Source: Lysobacteraceae bacterium (GTDB taxonomy: Bacteria > Pseudomonadota > Gammaproteobacteria > Xanthomonadales > Rhodanobacteraceae). Taken from it: a stretch of DNA of 64,000 nt. The position numbers were made by a program, and so were the translations under genes. Below are positions 45,485-53,689 of this stretch, piece by piece; the stretch's first letter is position 1, and every line of letters starts with the position of its first letter. The stretch lies in contig JAJFUF010000045.1 of assembly GCA_021372495.1 (NCBI GenBank), positions 62,001 to 126,000 of the forward strand, written 5' to 3'. Below the pieces are notes generated by a model. It was not told the origin of the DNA and searched no databases. It saw nothing but the letters and a program-made list of their open reading frames with translations.

Positions 45485-46120
45485 ATGAAACTCCACGACT
45501 ACCTTCCCTCGCAAAACGGCTGGAAAGTCCGCGCGCTCGCCGCGCAGCTCGGCATCGCGCTGGAGACCGAGCATGTGTCGATCTTCGAAGGCGGCGCGCG
45601 CACGCCGGCGTTCCTCGAGAAGAACCCGATGGGCGCGGTGCCGGTGCTGGAGCTGGACGACGGTCGCTGCATCGCCGAGTCGAGCGCGATCCTGTGCTTC
45701 CTCGCCGAAGGCTCGCCGCTGCTGCCGGCCGATCCGGCCGAACGCGGCCGCGTGCTGCAGTGGCTGTTCGCCGAGCAGAACCACATCGAGCCGGTGATCG
45801 GTTCGCTGCGCTACTGGACGCTGACCGGCAAGCTGCCGCGCCGCGCCGCTTCGCTGATCGACGCCAGGCGCGCCGCCGGCGAGCAGCGCCTGGACATGAT
45901 CGAGCGCCATCTCGGCCGGCACCCGTTCCTCGCCAACGACCGCTACAGCATCGCCGACCTCGCCGTCTACGCCTACGGCCACCTCGCCGAGGATGCCGGC
46001 TTCAGCTTCGCGCAGCGTCCCGCCTGGCGTGCCTGGATGGCGCGCGTCGCCGAAGCCGCCGCGCCGCTGCCGCCGGTGGTGCCGTACGGCGTCGATCCGC
46101 ATTCGTCGCGCGAGCTGTAG
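45485..46120 (+). CDS. Glutathione S-transferase family protein
   Basis: This 211-residue protein has an N-terminal thioredoxin-like GST domain (MKLHDYLPSQNGWKVRALAAQLGI; cis-Pro and GSH-binding run NPMGAVPVLELDDGRCIAESSAIL) and an all-helical C-terminal domain with FLANDRYSIADLAVYAY, the N-capping box. The usual catalytic Ser/Tyr would be S9 or nearby. Substrate unknown. GGAG lies seven bases before the ATG. It converges on bioA. Confidence 0.93.
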   Translation: MKLHDYLPSQNGWKVRALAAQLGIALETEHVSIFEGGARTPAFLEKNPMGAVPVLELDDGRCIAESSAILCFLAEGSPLLPADPAERGRVLQWLFAEQNHIEPVIGSLRYWTLTGKLPRRAASLIDARRAAGEQRLDMIERHLGRHPFLANDRYSIADLAVYAYGHLAEDAGFSFAQRPAWRAWMARVAEAAAPLPPVVPYGVDPHSSREL

Positions 46121-46133
46121 CGCCATATGCGCC

Positions 46134-46220
46134 GTAGGGCGGAACCGGCGCAGCCGGTTCCGCCGCTTGCCGAGGCGCGCGGAAGTCGCGGCGGAAGCCG
46201 CTTCGCGGATTCCGCCCTAC
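46134..46220. repeat. REPIN of the GTAGGGCGGAAnC type; supplies the bioA stop codon
   Basis: The element starts GTAGGGCGGAACCGGC and ends with the inverse GCGGATTCCGCCCTAC. It shares layout and most bases of its right half with 1076-1167. It fills the gap between convergent GST and bioA, and the TAG of its right-hand head (46219-46217 on the minus strand) is the stop codon of bioA. Confidence 0.88.
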
Positions 46221-47584
46221 GCGGCGACCGCGCGCTCGATGCCCTGCGTCGCCACGCCGACCATGAAGTCGATCTCGTCCTCGGTGATCACGTACGGCGG
46301 CATGAAGTAGACGACGTTGCCGAGCGGGCGCAGCAGGGCGCCGTGGTCGAGGCCGTGCAGGTAGACGCGCAGGCCGCGGCGCTCGTGCGCTGGCCAGGGC
46401 GTGCGCGTCGCCTTGTCCTGCACCAGCTCGACGGCGGCGATCATGCCGGTCTGGCGCACTTCGGCGACGTGCGGGCGGTCGGCCAACGGCGCCAGTTTCG
46501 CGGCGAGGTGCGCGGCCAGCGTGCGGTTGCGCTCCAGCACCGGATCGGTGCGAAAGATCTCCAGCGTGGCCAGTGCGGCGGCGCAGGCCAGCGGATTGCC
46601 GGTGTAGCTGTGCGAGTGCAGGAACGCCTTGCCGCTGCTGTATTCGGCGTAGAAGGCGTCGTACACGCGCTGCGTGGTCAGCACCGCCGACAGCGGCATG
46701 AAGCCGCCGGTCAGTCCCTTCGACAGGCACATGAAGTCGGGGGCGACGCCGGCCTGCTCGCAGGCGAACAGCGTGCCGGTGCGGCCGAAGCCGACCGCGA
46801 TTTCGTCGGCGATGAAGTGCACCTCGAACTCGTCGCACAGCGCGCGCAGGCCGGCCAGGTAGCGCGGGTGGTACATGCGCATGCCGCCGGCACACTGCAC
46901 CAGCGGCTCGACGATCACCGCGCAGACTTCGCGCGCGTGGCGCTCGAGGATCGCGCGCAGTTCGACCAGCCGGCGCTCGGCGAGCGCCTCCCACGATTCG
47001 CCGGGTTCGCGTTCGTAGGCATCCGGCGAGGGCGCCAGGATCGGCGTCAGCAGCAGCGGCGCGTAGGTTTCGCGGTACAGCGCCACGTCGCCGACCGACA
47101 GCGCGCCCAGCGTTTCGCCGTGGTAGCTGCCGGTCAGCGCGACGAAGCGGGTCTTCTCGCCGCGGCCGAGGTTGCGCCAGTAGTGGAAGCTCATCTTCAG
47201 CGCGACTTCGATCGCCGAGGAGCCGTTGTCGGCGTAGAACACGCGCTCGAGGCCGGGCGGCGTGATGCGCACCAGCGCCTCGGCCAGCTCCAGCGCGGCG
47301 TCGTGGGTGAAGCCGGCGAAGATCGCGTGCTCCAGGGTGTCGAGCTGGCGCTTCACCGCCGCGCCGATGCGCGGGTTGGCGTGGCCGAAGATGTTGGTCC
47401 ACCAGGAGCTGATCGCGTCGAGGTAGCGGCGGCCGTCGTGGTCGTACAGCCACGCGCCTTCGCCGCGCGCCAGCGGGATCATCGGCACGGATTCGTGGTC
47501 GCGCATCTGCGTGCACGGATGCCAGACCACGGCGAGGTCGCGCGCGGCCAGCGCGGCGTTGCGGGAAGCGGGAAGGGCGTTCAT
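46217..47584 (-). CDS. bioA: Adenosylmethionine-8-amino-7-oxononanoate aminotransferase
   Basis: This 455-residue class III PLP aminotransferase makes 7,8-diaminopelargonate for biotin. The N-terminal VVWHPCTQMRDHE and the run DAISSWWTNIFGHANPRI are typical of BioA; the PLP lysine is K289 in LSKGLTGGFMPL, with the preceding DEI. Other biotin genes are not in the window. The stop codon lies in the head of a REP element, so the last residues may be slightly altered. It is divergent from the GspN-like gene. Confidence 0.95.
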   Translation of the reverse strand: MNALPASRNAALAARDLAVVWHPCTQMRDHESVPMIPLARGEGAWLYDHDGRRYLDAISSWWTNIFGHANPRIGAAVKRQLDTLEHAIFAGFTHDAALELAEALVRITPPGLERVFYADNGSSAIEVALKMSFHYWRNLGRGEKTRFVALTGSYHGETLGALSVGDVALYRETYAPLLLTPILAPSPDAYEREPGESWEALAERRLVELRAILERHAREVCAVIVEPLVQCAGGMRMYHPRYLAGLRALCDEFEVHFIADEIAVGFGRTGTLFACEQAGVAPDFMCLSKGLTGGFMPLSAVLTTQRVYDAFYAEYSSGKAFLHSHSYTGNPLACAAALATLEIFRTDPVLERNRTLAAHLAAKLAPLADRPHVAEVRQTGMIAAVELVQDKATRTPWPAHERRGLRVYLHGLDHGALLRPLGNVVYFMPPYVITEDEIDFMVGVATQGIERAVAA

Positions 47585-47588
47585 GGCT

Positions 47589-47638
47589 TGCTATGATCCT
47601 CGCGTAACGCGCCGCGGCTCAAGTCGCGCGGCGTTTTT
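47589..47638 (+). promoter_or_regulatory. Extended -10 box followed by a terminator-like hairpin upstream of the GspN-like gene
   Basis: TGCTATGAT (47589-47597) is an extended -10. Thirteen bases further, CGCCGCG...CGCGGCG (47610-47633) forms a seven-base stem directly followed by five T (47634-47638), the form of an intrinsic terminator. It lies 18 bases before the ATG of the GspN-like gene, so it could attenuate that gene. Alternatively it is simply the end of a short transcript. Confidence 0.45.
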
Positions 47639-47656
47639 CCTTCCAGCCGAAGCCCG

Positions 47657-48412
47657 ATGACACGCTCGCGCATCGCTCTCGTTGGCCTCGCCGTGCTGCT
47701 GCTGGCGCTTGCCGCGCTGCTGTGCTGCCTGCCCGCGCGCCTGGCGCTGCGGCTGGCCGGCGAGCGGCTGGGGCCGCTGCGGCTGGAGGGCGCGAGCGGC
47801 AGCCTGTGGCGGGGTCGCGCGGTGCAGGCATGGTGGGGGCCGCGCGCGCTGGGCGCGCTGGACTGGACGCTGGCGCGGGGCCCGCTGCTGGCCGGCCGCG
47901 TCGAATCCACCTTCGCGCTGCGCGCCGCGGACGGCTTCACGCTGGGCGGCGCGGCGGCGCGCGAGGGCGAACGCATCGACCTGCGCGAGGTGACGCTGGA
48001 CCTGCCGGCTGCGCGGCTGGCGCCGCTGCTGGACGACGATCCGCTGCCGGTGCGCGGCGCGATCCGCGGGCGCATCGGCGCGGCGCGGCTCGTGCGCGGC
48101 TGGCCGACGCGGCTCGACGCGCAATTCGTCTGGCGGGACGCCGCGCTGGGCGCCGATGCGGTGCGGCTGGGCGACGTGGCGATCGTGACGGCGGTACAGC
48201 CCGACGGCAGCATCGGCGGCACGCTGCGCAACGGCGGCGGCGAGGTCGCGGTCGACGGCCGTTACCGCGTTCTGCCGCTGGGCTGGACGTTGCAGGCGAA
48301 GCTCGCGCCGCGCACGGACGATGCGCGCGTGCGCCGCGCGCTGGCGCGGTTCGGCAAGCCGGCGGCGGACGGCAGCGTGAGCCTGCGGATCAGGCATGGC
48401 GTGGTCTGGTGA
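47657..48412 (+). CDS. GspN-like type II secretion protein N family
   Basis: This 251-residue protein has one N-terminal membrane segment (IALVGLAVLLLALAALLCCLP) and a periplasmic part with the GspN pattern LEGASGSLWRGRAVQAWWG, GALDWTLARGPLLAGRVES and a C-terminal PLGWTLQAKLAPR. GspN is an accessory inner-membrane part of some type II secretion systems; no other gsp gene is in the window, so it is either a detached member or an AsmA-like relative with another role. Start is the ATG at 47657. Confidence 0.75.
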   Translation: MTRSRIALVGLAVLLLALAALLCCLPARLALRLAGERLGPLRLEGASGSLWRGRAVQAWWGPRALGALDWTLARGPLLAGRVESTFALRAADGFTLGGAAAREGERIDLREVTLDLPAARLAPLLDDDPLPVRGAIRGRIGAARLVRGWPTRLDAQFVWRDAALGADAVRLGDVAIVTAVQPDGSIGGTLRNGGGEVAVDGRYRVLPLGWTLQAKLAPRTDDARVRRALARFGKPAADGSVSLRIRHGVVW

Positions 48413-48431
48413 GCACGTCCGACAAGATCCC

Positions 48432-48452
48432 CCTGCCCTGGAAGAGGGCAGG
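48432..48452 (+). terminator. Hairpin after the GspN-like gene
   Basis: CCTGCCCT-GGAAG-AGGGCAGG, eight perfect base pairs with a five-base loop, 20 bases after the stop codon. No T tract follows. Confidence 0.5.
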
Positions 48453-48505
48453 TCAGCGTCCGGCTGATATGCGCGCATCGGCGCCAGCGGACCCGCACCC
48501 ACCAT

Positions 48506-48528
48506 GCCTCTCGCCGAGGGAGAGGGGC
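48506..48528. repeat. CCTCTC-type inverted repeat
   Basis: GCCTCTCGCCGAGGGAGAGGGGC pairs imperfectly. Similar CCCCTCTCC/GGAGAGGGG palindromes at 1182-1210, 45263-45304 and 49404-49440 make this a dispersed family in the window. Confidence 0.5.
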
Positions 48529-48545
48529 CATTCCAGGAGCGCACG

Positions 48546-49331
48546 ATGAGCGTGGATGCCGCTTTTCTCGACCGCGCGCTGGCGACGGCGCGCGAGGCCG
48601 CGGGCGCCGCGGCCGAGGTGTTGCGCCACTACTGGCGGCGCGAGGTGCAGGTCGAACTGAAGGCCGACGCCACGCCGGTCACGGTTGCCGACCGCGAGGC
48701 CGAGGCGGCGATCCGCGCGGTGCTGCGCGCGGCATTCCCCGACCACGCGATCTACGGCGAGGAACTCGGCCGCGACGGCGGCGGCGATTTCCTCTGGCTG
48801 GTCGATCCGCTGGACGGCACCAAGAGCTTCGTGCGGCGCACGCCGTTCTTCTCCACGCAGATCGCGCTGATGCACCGCGGCGCGCTGGTTGCCGGCGTGT
48901 CCTGCGCGCCGGTCTACGGCGAGACGATGTGGGCGCGCGCCGGCGGCGGCGCCTTCCTCGACGGCGTGCGCGCGCAGGTGGCCGACACGCGCGAACTGGC
49001 GCAGGCGTCGCTGTCCACCGGCAACGTCAAGACGCTGACCGCGGGCCCGCGCTGGGCGGCGCTGGGCGCGCTGATCCGCGACAGCAACCGCATCCGCGGC
49101 TACGGCGATTTCTGCCACTACCACCTGCTGGCGCGCGGCGGGCTGGACCTGGTGATCGAGTCCGACGTCAACATCCTCGACATCGCCGCGCTGGCGGTGA
49201 TCGTGCGCGAGGCCGGCGGCGTGTTCACCGACCTCGACGGGCGCGAACTTTCGCCGGACACCACCAGCGTGCTGGCCGGCGTGCCGGCGATCCACGCCGA
49301 GGCGCTGCGCCGGTTCGCGCGGAGTGCGTGA
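48546..49331 (+). CDS. Inositol monophosphatase family phosphatase (HisN-like)
   Basis: This 261-residue protein has the Mg-binding marks of the family: YGEELGRD, WLVDPLDGTKSFVRRTPFFS and the late ESDVNILDIAALAVIVREAGG. The DGTKSFVRRTPFF form is close to histidinol-phosphate phosphatases (HisN) of this superfamily, but inositol phosphatase or nucleotidase activity is not excluded. AGGAG lies seven bases before the ATG. A second family member, cysQ, is two genes downstream. Confidence 0.85.
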   Translation: MSVDAAFLDRALATAREAAGAAAEVLRHYWRREVQVELKADATPVTVADREAEAAIRAVLRAAFPDHAIYGEELGRDGGGDFLWLVDPLDGTKSFVRRTPFFSTQIALMHRGALVAGVSCAPVYGETMWARAGGGAFLDGVRAQVADTRELAQASLSTGNVKTLTAGPRWAALGALIRDSNRIRGYGDFCHYHLLARGGLDLVIESDVNILDIAALAVIVREAGGVFTDLDGRELSPDTTSVLAGVPAIHAEALRRFARSA

Positions 49332-49403
49332 GCAGCGCGGAACGGGCAGGGAGAGGGGGCGCGCGCAGCGCGGGACGATGATGCGCGGCCGTCCTGCGGA
49401 CGG

Positions 49404-49440
49404 CTCCCCCTCACCCCGACCCCCGCCGGGGAGAGGGAGG
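49404..49440. repeat. CCCCTCACCCCGACCCC-type inverted repeat
   Basis: CTCCCCCTCACCCC...GGGGAGAGGGAGG, an imperfect palindrome in the gap before nudE; sequences of this form are common between genes of this order. The rest of the 210-base gap holds the nudE promoter. Confidence 0.55.
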
Positions 49441-49530
49441 CAAACGCGGTGCCGGGTTTCCGCTCGGCATCCGCCCGCATCGCGGCCAGGATCGCGGCGA
49501 ATGTCTGCGGGATTCGTCATCCGCAGCCGC

Positions 49531-49536
49531 TACAAT
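49531..49536 (+). promoter_or_regulatory. Candidate -10 box for a leaderless nudE transcript
   Basis: TACAAT followed by CGGCGC and then the nudE ATG. No Shine-Dalgarno site. The transcript would start at the start codon. Confidence 0.5.
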
Positions 49537-49542
49537 CGGCGC

Positions 49543-50103
49543 ATGTCCCGCAAACCCCCCGTGATCCACGCCACTCGCCCGGTCGATGCCAGCCGCTTCC
49601 TGCGCGTCGAGCAGGTCGACCTCGAATTCTCCAACGGCGAGCGCCGCACCTACGAACGCCTGAAGGGTTCCGGCCTCGGTGCGGTGATCATCGTGCCGGT
49701 GCGCGATCCGGAAACGGTGCTGCTGATCCGCGAATACGGCGTCGGCGTGAACCGCTACGAGCTCGGCCTGCCCAAGGGCCGGCTCGACCGCGACGAGACG
49801 GTCGAACAGGGCGCCGACCGCGAGCTGAAGGAGGAAGTCGGCTGCGGCGCGCGCCAGCTCAGCGTGCTCGGCCGGCTGTCGCTGTCGCCGGCCTACATGA
49901 CCCACGAGACCTACGTGGTGCTGGCGCAGGATCTCTATCCCGAGCGCCTGCCGGGCGACGAGCCGGAGGAACTGGAAGTGGTGCCGTGGAAGTTCGCCGA
50001 GCTGCACAAGCTGCTGGGGCGCGAGGACGTCACCGAGGGCCGCTCCATCGCCGCGCTGTTCATGGCGCGCGAATACCTCGCCGGCCGCTTCCGCCCGGCA
50101 TGA
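49543..50103 (+). CDS. nudE: ADP compounds hydrolase NudE
   Basis: This 186-residue Nudix enzyme cleaves ADP-ribose, NADH and diadenosine polyphosphates. The Nudix box is complete at residues 79-100 (G79, E85, R93-E94, E97-E98, G100). The surrounding EYGVGVNRYELGLPKG and YMTHETYVVLAQDLYPERLPGDEPEELEV are typical of NudE. Its stop overlaps the cysQ ATG by four bases; the same gene pair occurs in E. coli relatives and Xanthomonads, where both handle nucleotide by-products. Confidence 0.93.
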   Translation: MSRKPPVIHATRPVDASRFLRVEQVDLEFSNGERRTYERLKGSGLGAVIIVPVRDPETVLLIREYGVGVNRYELGLPKGRLDRDETVEQGADRELKEEVGCGARQLSVLGRLSLSPAYMTHETYVVLAQDLYPERLPGDEPEELEVVPWKFAELHKLLGREDVTEGRSIAALFMAREYLAGRFRPA

Positions 50104-50912
50104 GCACGCTGGAGCGCTACTGCCGCGAGGCGTCGCTGCTGGCGCGGCAGGCGGCCGCGGCCATCCTCGAGATCTACGCCGGCAGCTTCGGCGTCGAGCA
50201 CAAGGACGACGCCTCGCCGCTGACCGCGGCCGACCTGGCCGCGAACCGCATCCTCGTCGACGGCCTGCGCGCGCTGACGCCGGACACCCCGGTGCTGTCG
50301 GAGGAATCCGCCGCCGCGCCGTGGAGCGAGCGGCAAGGCTGGACGCGCTACTGGCTGGTCGATCCGCTCGACGGCACGCGCGAGTTCATCAAGCGCAACG
50401 GCGAGTTCACCGTCAACGTCGCGCTGGTCGAAAACCACCGCGCGGTGATGGGCGTGGTGCTGGCGCCGGTGACCGGCGAGCTGTACCGCGCGACCGCGGG
50501 CGGCGGCGCGTTTCGCGAGCGCGCGCCGGGCGCGCTGCCCGAACCGCTGGCCACGCGCGCCGCGGCGCGGCCGCTGGTGGTGGCCGGCAGCCGCTCGCAC
50601 GGCAATCCGCAGCAGGCGGCGCTGCTGGCCGCGCTGGGCGAGCACGTGCTGGTGCCGATGGGCTCCTCGCTGAAGTTCTGCCTGCTGGCGCGCGGCGACG
50701 CCGACTTGTACCTGCGCCTCGGCCCGACCAGCGAATGGGACACTGCCGCCGCGCAGTGCGTGCTGGAGGAGGCCGGCGGCGCGGTGCTCGACCTCGACGG
50801 TCGTCCGCTCAGGTACAACGCCAAGCAATCGCTGCTCAACCCCGACTTTCTCGCCGTCGGCGATCCGCGCGTGGACTGGACCGCGCGCCTGAAACAGGCC
50901 CCCGCGCCATGA
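50100..50912 (+). CDS. cysQ: 3'(2'),5'-bisphosphate nucleotidase CysQ
   Basis: This 270-residue enzyme hydrolyses PAP, the by-product of sulfate assimilation, to AMP. The metal site is seen in LSEESAAAPW and YWLVDPLDGTREFIKRNGEFTVNVAL; VPMGSSLKFCLLARGDADLYLRLGPTSEWDTAAAQCVLEEAGG is a CysQ mark that separates it from the HisN-like gene upstream. It overlaps nudE and mazG by four bases each. Confidence 0.94.
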   Translation: MSTLERYCREASLLARQAAAAILEIYAGSFGVEHKDDASPLTAADLAANRILVDGLRALTPDTPVLSEESAAAPWSERQGWTRYWLVDPLDGTREFIKRNGEFTVNVALVENHRAVMGVVLAPVTGELYRATAGGGAFRERAPGALPEPLATRAAARPLVVAGSRSHGNPQQAALLAALGEHVLVPMGSSLKFCLLARGDADLYLRLGPTSEWDTAAAQCVLEEAGGAVLDLDGRPLRYNAKQSLLNPDFLAVGDPRVDWTARLKQAPAP

Positions 50913-51715
50913 ACGACACGCGCCGCTACACGCTCGACGACCTGCTGGCGATCATGGCGCGCCTGCGCGACCCCGAGCGCGGCTGTCCGTGGGACGTGCA
51001 GCAGAACTTCGACACCATCGCGGCGTACACGCTGGAAGAAGCCTACGAGGTCGTCGATGCGATCGACCGCAAGGACCACGCCGCGCTGCGCGACGAGCTG
51101 GGCGACCTGCTGCTGCAGGTGGTGTTCCACGCGCGCATGGCCGAGGAGGCCGGGCTGTTCCGCTTCGCCGACGTGGTCGAGGCGATCGCCGACAAGCTGG
51201 TGCGCCGACATCCGCACGTGTTCGCCGACGCGCGCTATGCCGGCGTCGCCGAGCAGACCCGCGCGTGGGAGGCGATCAAGGCCGGGGAGCGCGCGTCCAA
51301 GGGCGAGCAGGACGCCAGCGCGCTGGCCGGCATCGCGCGCGGCCTGCCCGAATGGCAGCGCGCGCTGAAGCTGCAGCAGCGCGCGGCCACGGTCGGCTTC
51401 GACTGGCCCGGCCCGGGGCCGGTGCTGGACAAGCTGGAAGAAGAAATCGGGGAGGTACGCGCCGAGTTCGACGCCGGCGCGCCCGTCGAACGCTTCGAGG
51501 ACGAGATCGGCGACGTGCTGTTCGTGATCGTCAACCTCGCCCGTCACGCCAAGGTCGATCCCTCGCGCGCGCTGCGCGGCGCCAACGCCAAGTTCGAGCG
51601 CCGCTTCCGGCGCATGGAAGCGCTCGCCCGCGCCGCCGGCGAAGCGCTGCCGGGCAAGACGCTGGCCGAGCAGGACGCGCTGTGGGATCGCGCCAAGGCC
51701 GAGGAGCGCGGCTGA
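50909..51715 (+). CDS. mazG: Nucleoside triphosphate pyrophosphohydrolase MazG
   Basis: This 268-residue enzyme hydrolyses (d)NTPs to monophosphates. Both MazG domains are present: the first with CPWDVQQNFDTIAAYTLEEAYEVVDAI and DELGDLLLQVVFHA, the second with LEEEIGEVRAEF and DEIGDVLFVIVNLAR. The acidic metal-binding residues are intact. The ATG overlaps the cysQ stop by four bases, so nudE-cysQ-mazG form a tight operon that clears abnormal or toxic nucleotides. Confidence 0.95.
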   Translation: MNDTRRYTLDDLLAIMARLRDPERGCPWDVQQNFDTIAAYTLEEAYEVVDAIDRKDHAALRDELGDLLLQVVFHARMAEEAGLFRFADVVEAIADKLVRRHPHVFADARYAGVAEQTRAWEAIKAGERASKGEQDASALAGIARGLPEWQRALKLQQRAATVGFDWPGPGPVLDKLEEEIGEVRAEFDAGAPVERFEDEIGDVLFVIVNLARHAKVDPSRALRGANAKFERRFRRMEALARAAGEALPGKTLAEQDALWDRAKAEERG

Positions 51716-51733
51716 CGCGCCCTCGCGCCTGCG

Positions 51734-52168
51734 TCAATCGCGCCCGCGCTGCGGCGCCCCGTCCAGCCGCGCCAGGTTTTCGTCCAGGCTCTGCCTGAGC
51801 GTGGCGATCGCCTGATCCGCATTGGCCGGCTTCAGTTGCGCCCGCGCGAGGCGGTCGTAGACGTAGTTGCGCACGGTCGGGTTCCGCGTCTTCGCCAACA
51901 CGTCCTTGTACAGCGCGGGCAGCTCCCTGGCGCGGCCTTCGATCAGGTACAGCCGCTCGATCCGGCGCAGGTCGCCGATCGCCGCGCGCGCGGGCGCGGC
52001 CTCGCCGCGCATGCGCATGCCGGGCATGCGGTGGCCGCCGAATCCGCCGGCTTGCACGGAGGCGCCGGCCGGGTCGGGCAGGGCGGCGCCGGGCGCGGCC
52101 AGGGCGCAGGGCGCGCCGCCGGCCACCAGCGTGCCGAGGACGAGGGCGAGGATGGTGTTGCGGGACAT
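51734..52168 (-). CDS. Small exported protein of unknown function
   Basis: A 144-residue protein with a signal peptide (MSRNTILALVLGTLVAGGAPCALA), a Gly/Met/Arg-rich stretch (GGFGGHRMPGMRMRGEAA) and a helical C-terminal part (DLRRIERLYLIEGRARELPALYKDVLAKT...) that looks like two or three short helices. I do not recognise the family. AGGAG lies eight bases before the ATG. It converges on mazG and is divergent from the DUF4097-like gene. Confidence 0.7.
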   Translation of the reverse strand: MSRNTILALVLGTLVAGGAPCALAAPGAALPDPAGASVQAGGFGGHRMPGMRMRGEAAPARAAIGDLRRIERLYLIEGRARELPALYKDVLAKTRNPTVRNYVYDRLARAQLKPANADQAIATLRQSLDENLARLDGAPQRGRD

Positions 52169-52318
52169 GGGGGTTCTCCTGTGGGATACGTTCCCACCGA
52201 CCGGAAACGCGCCGGCGGCGGCCGGGTTGACCACCCTGCCATCGGTCATGGCCGCCGCGCTTAAACGCCGTACCGCCGGCGCGCATCCCATCGTCGTCTG
52301 CCACCCGGGAGTATCGCC

Positions 52319-53149
52319 ATGCGTGCCCTGATCGCCCTCGTGCTGTTCGCCGTGCCCGTGCTGGCCGGCGCGGAAGAATGCCGCTACCACGCGGACCGCA
52401 ATTTCGACCTCGATGCCGCCGGCCTGCGCAGCGTGGCGCTGCAGCTCGGCTCCAGCGACCTGGTGCTGGAAGGCGTGCCCGGCCTGAAGCGCGTCGAGGT
52501 GCGCGGCAAGGCCTGCGCCTCCGATCCGAAATGGCTGGACGGGCTGACCGTGCAGCAGCACCGCAGCGGCGACCGCCTGGACATCGCGGTCGACCGCCGC
52601 GATCGCGGCATCCACCTCAGCCTGTTCGGTTCCAGCTACGCCTACGTCGACCTGCACGTGCGCGTGCCGGCCGAGCTGGCCGCGGCGGTGAACAGCGGCT
52701 CCGGCGACGTCGAGGCGAACGGCGTCGCCGCGCTGGACTTCGACTCCGGCTCCGGCGACCTGCGCGCGCGCGCGATCGCCGGCGCGCTGACGCTGCGGCT
52801 CGGTTCGGCCGACGTCGAGGCCGACGACGTCGGCAGCGTCGACCTGCGCTCGACCGGCTCAGGCGACGTCCACGTCGACGGCGTGCGCGGCAACGTCGAT
52901 GCCGGCCGCAGCGGCTCCGGCGACCTGCGCTTCCGCCACGTGCGCGGCAACGTGCGCGTGCAGTCGACCGGCTCCGGCGATGTCGAGGCCGGCGACGTCG
53001 GCGGCGACGTCTGGGTCGGCAGCACCGGCAGCGGCGACGTCAGCGTCGACGGCGTGCGCGGCAGCTTCACCGTCGAGTCCACCGGCAGCGGCGACGTCAG
53101 CCATCGCGGCGTCGCCGGCAAGATCAGCGTGCCGCGCGAGCGCGATTGA
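52319..53149 (+). CDS. Exported beta-repeat protein, DUF4097-like
   Basis: This 276-residue protein has a signal peptide (MRALIALVLFAVPVLAGA) and a C-terminal half built from about eight repeats of roughly 19-20 residues carrying the motif GSGDV/GSGDL (for example VNSGSGDVEANGV, STGSGDVHVDGV, STGSGDVEAGDV). Such regularity predicts a right-handed beta-helix or beta-solenoid facing the periplasm. DUF4097/GIN-type proteins share this form; the role is unknown. GGGAG lies seven bases before the ATG. Confidence 0.85.
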   Translation: MRALIALVLFAVPVLAGAEECRYHADRNFDLDAAGLRSVALQLGSSDLVLEGVPGLKRVEVRGKACASDPKWLDGLTVQQHRSGDRLDIAVDRRDRGIHLSLFGSSYAYVDLHVRVPAELAAAVNSGSGDVEANGVAALDFDSGSGDLRARAIAGALTLRLGSADVEADDVGSVDLRSTGSGDVHVDGVRGNVDAGRSGSGDLRFRHVRGNVRVQSTGSGDVEAGDVGGDVWVGSTGSGDVSVDGVRGSFTVESTGSGDVSHRGVAGKISVPRERD

Positions 53150-53182
53150 ACGCGGCGCACGATGGCGCGTGCAGGCGTGGCG

Positions 53183-53216
53183 CGCCGTCGTTCCGATCTG
53201 CGCCGGAACGACGGCG
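53183..53216. terminator. Perfect 13-base hairpin between convergent genes (REP-like)
   Basis: CGCCGTCGTTCCG / CGGAACGACGGCG with an eight-base loop. It resembles the CGTCATTCCGGC repeat at 29274-29388 and may act as a bidirectional terminator. A palindrome AGCGTGCGCTTCGCGCAC (53251-53268), related to that at 59682-59737, follows. The rest of the 53150-53347 gap has nothing else recognisable. Confidence 0.55.
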
Positions 53217-53347
53217 CGGGCATGGCGCTTTTTCCCCGGTTCAGGCGCGCAGCGTGCGCTTCGCGCACGAACGGGCGTCGAAGGTTGCGGCGGCAGTGGG
53301 GCGTGCGCGCAGTGCATGCCACGCGGTTGCGCCCTTCCCCGGCCCCG

Positions 53348-53689
53348 TTACTCGTAGAAGATGAAAAACGCCGCCGCGACGATCAGCGCGAAGCCGACCA
53401 GGTGGTTCCAGCGGATCTGCGCGCCGAGGTAGAACACCGAGAACACCATGAACACCACCAGGGTGATGATCTCCTGGATGGTCTTCAGTTGCGCCGGGTT
53501 GTAGACGCCATAGCCGATGCGATTGGCCGGCACCTGCAGGCAGTACTCGAAGAAGGCGATGCCCCAGCTCGCCAGGATCACCGCCCACAGCGGGCGGCTG
53601 GTGAACTTGAGGTGGCCGTACCAGGCGAAGGTCATGAACACGTTCGAGCCGATCAGCAGGGCGATCGGGGCGAGGTGGCGGATCGGCAT
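53348..53689 (-). CDS. DUF486 family small membrane protein (DMT-like)
   Basis: This 113-residue protein has four hydrophobic segments and the DUF486 marks NVFMTFAWYGHLK, FFEYCLQVPANRIGY and LKTIQEIITLVVFMVFSVFYL. It is a half-size relative of the drug/metabolite transporters; no substrate is known. The ATG at 53689 is taken with an AAAGGAG site; the frame runs upstream without homology. About 210 bases of GC-rich sequence with nothing recognisable separate it from the ABC permease gene. Confidence 0.9.
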   Translation of the reverse strand: MPIRHLAPIALLIGSNVFMTFAWYGHLKFTSRPLWAVILASWGIAFFEYCLQVPANRIGYGVYNPAQLKTIQEIITLVVFMVFSVFYLGAQIRWNHLVGFALIVAAAFFIFYE

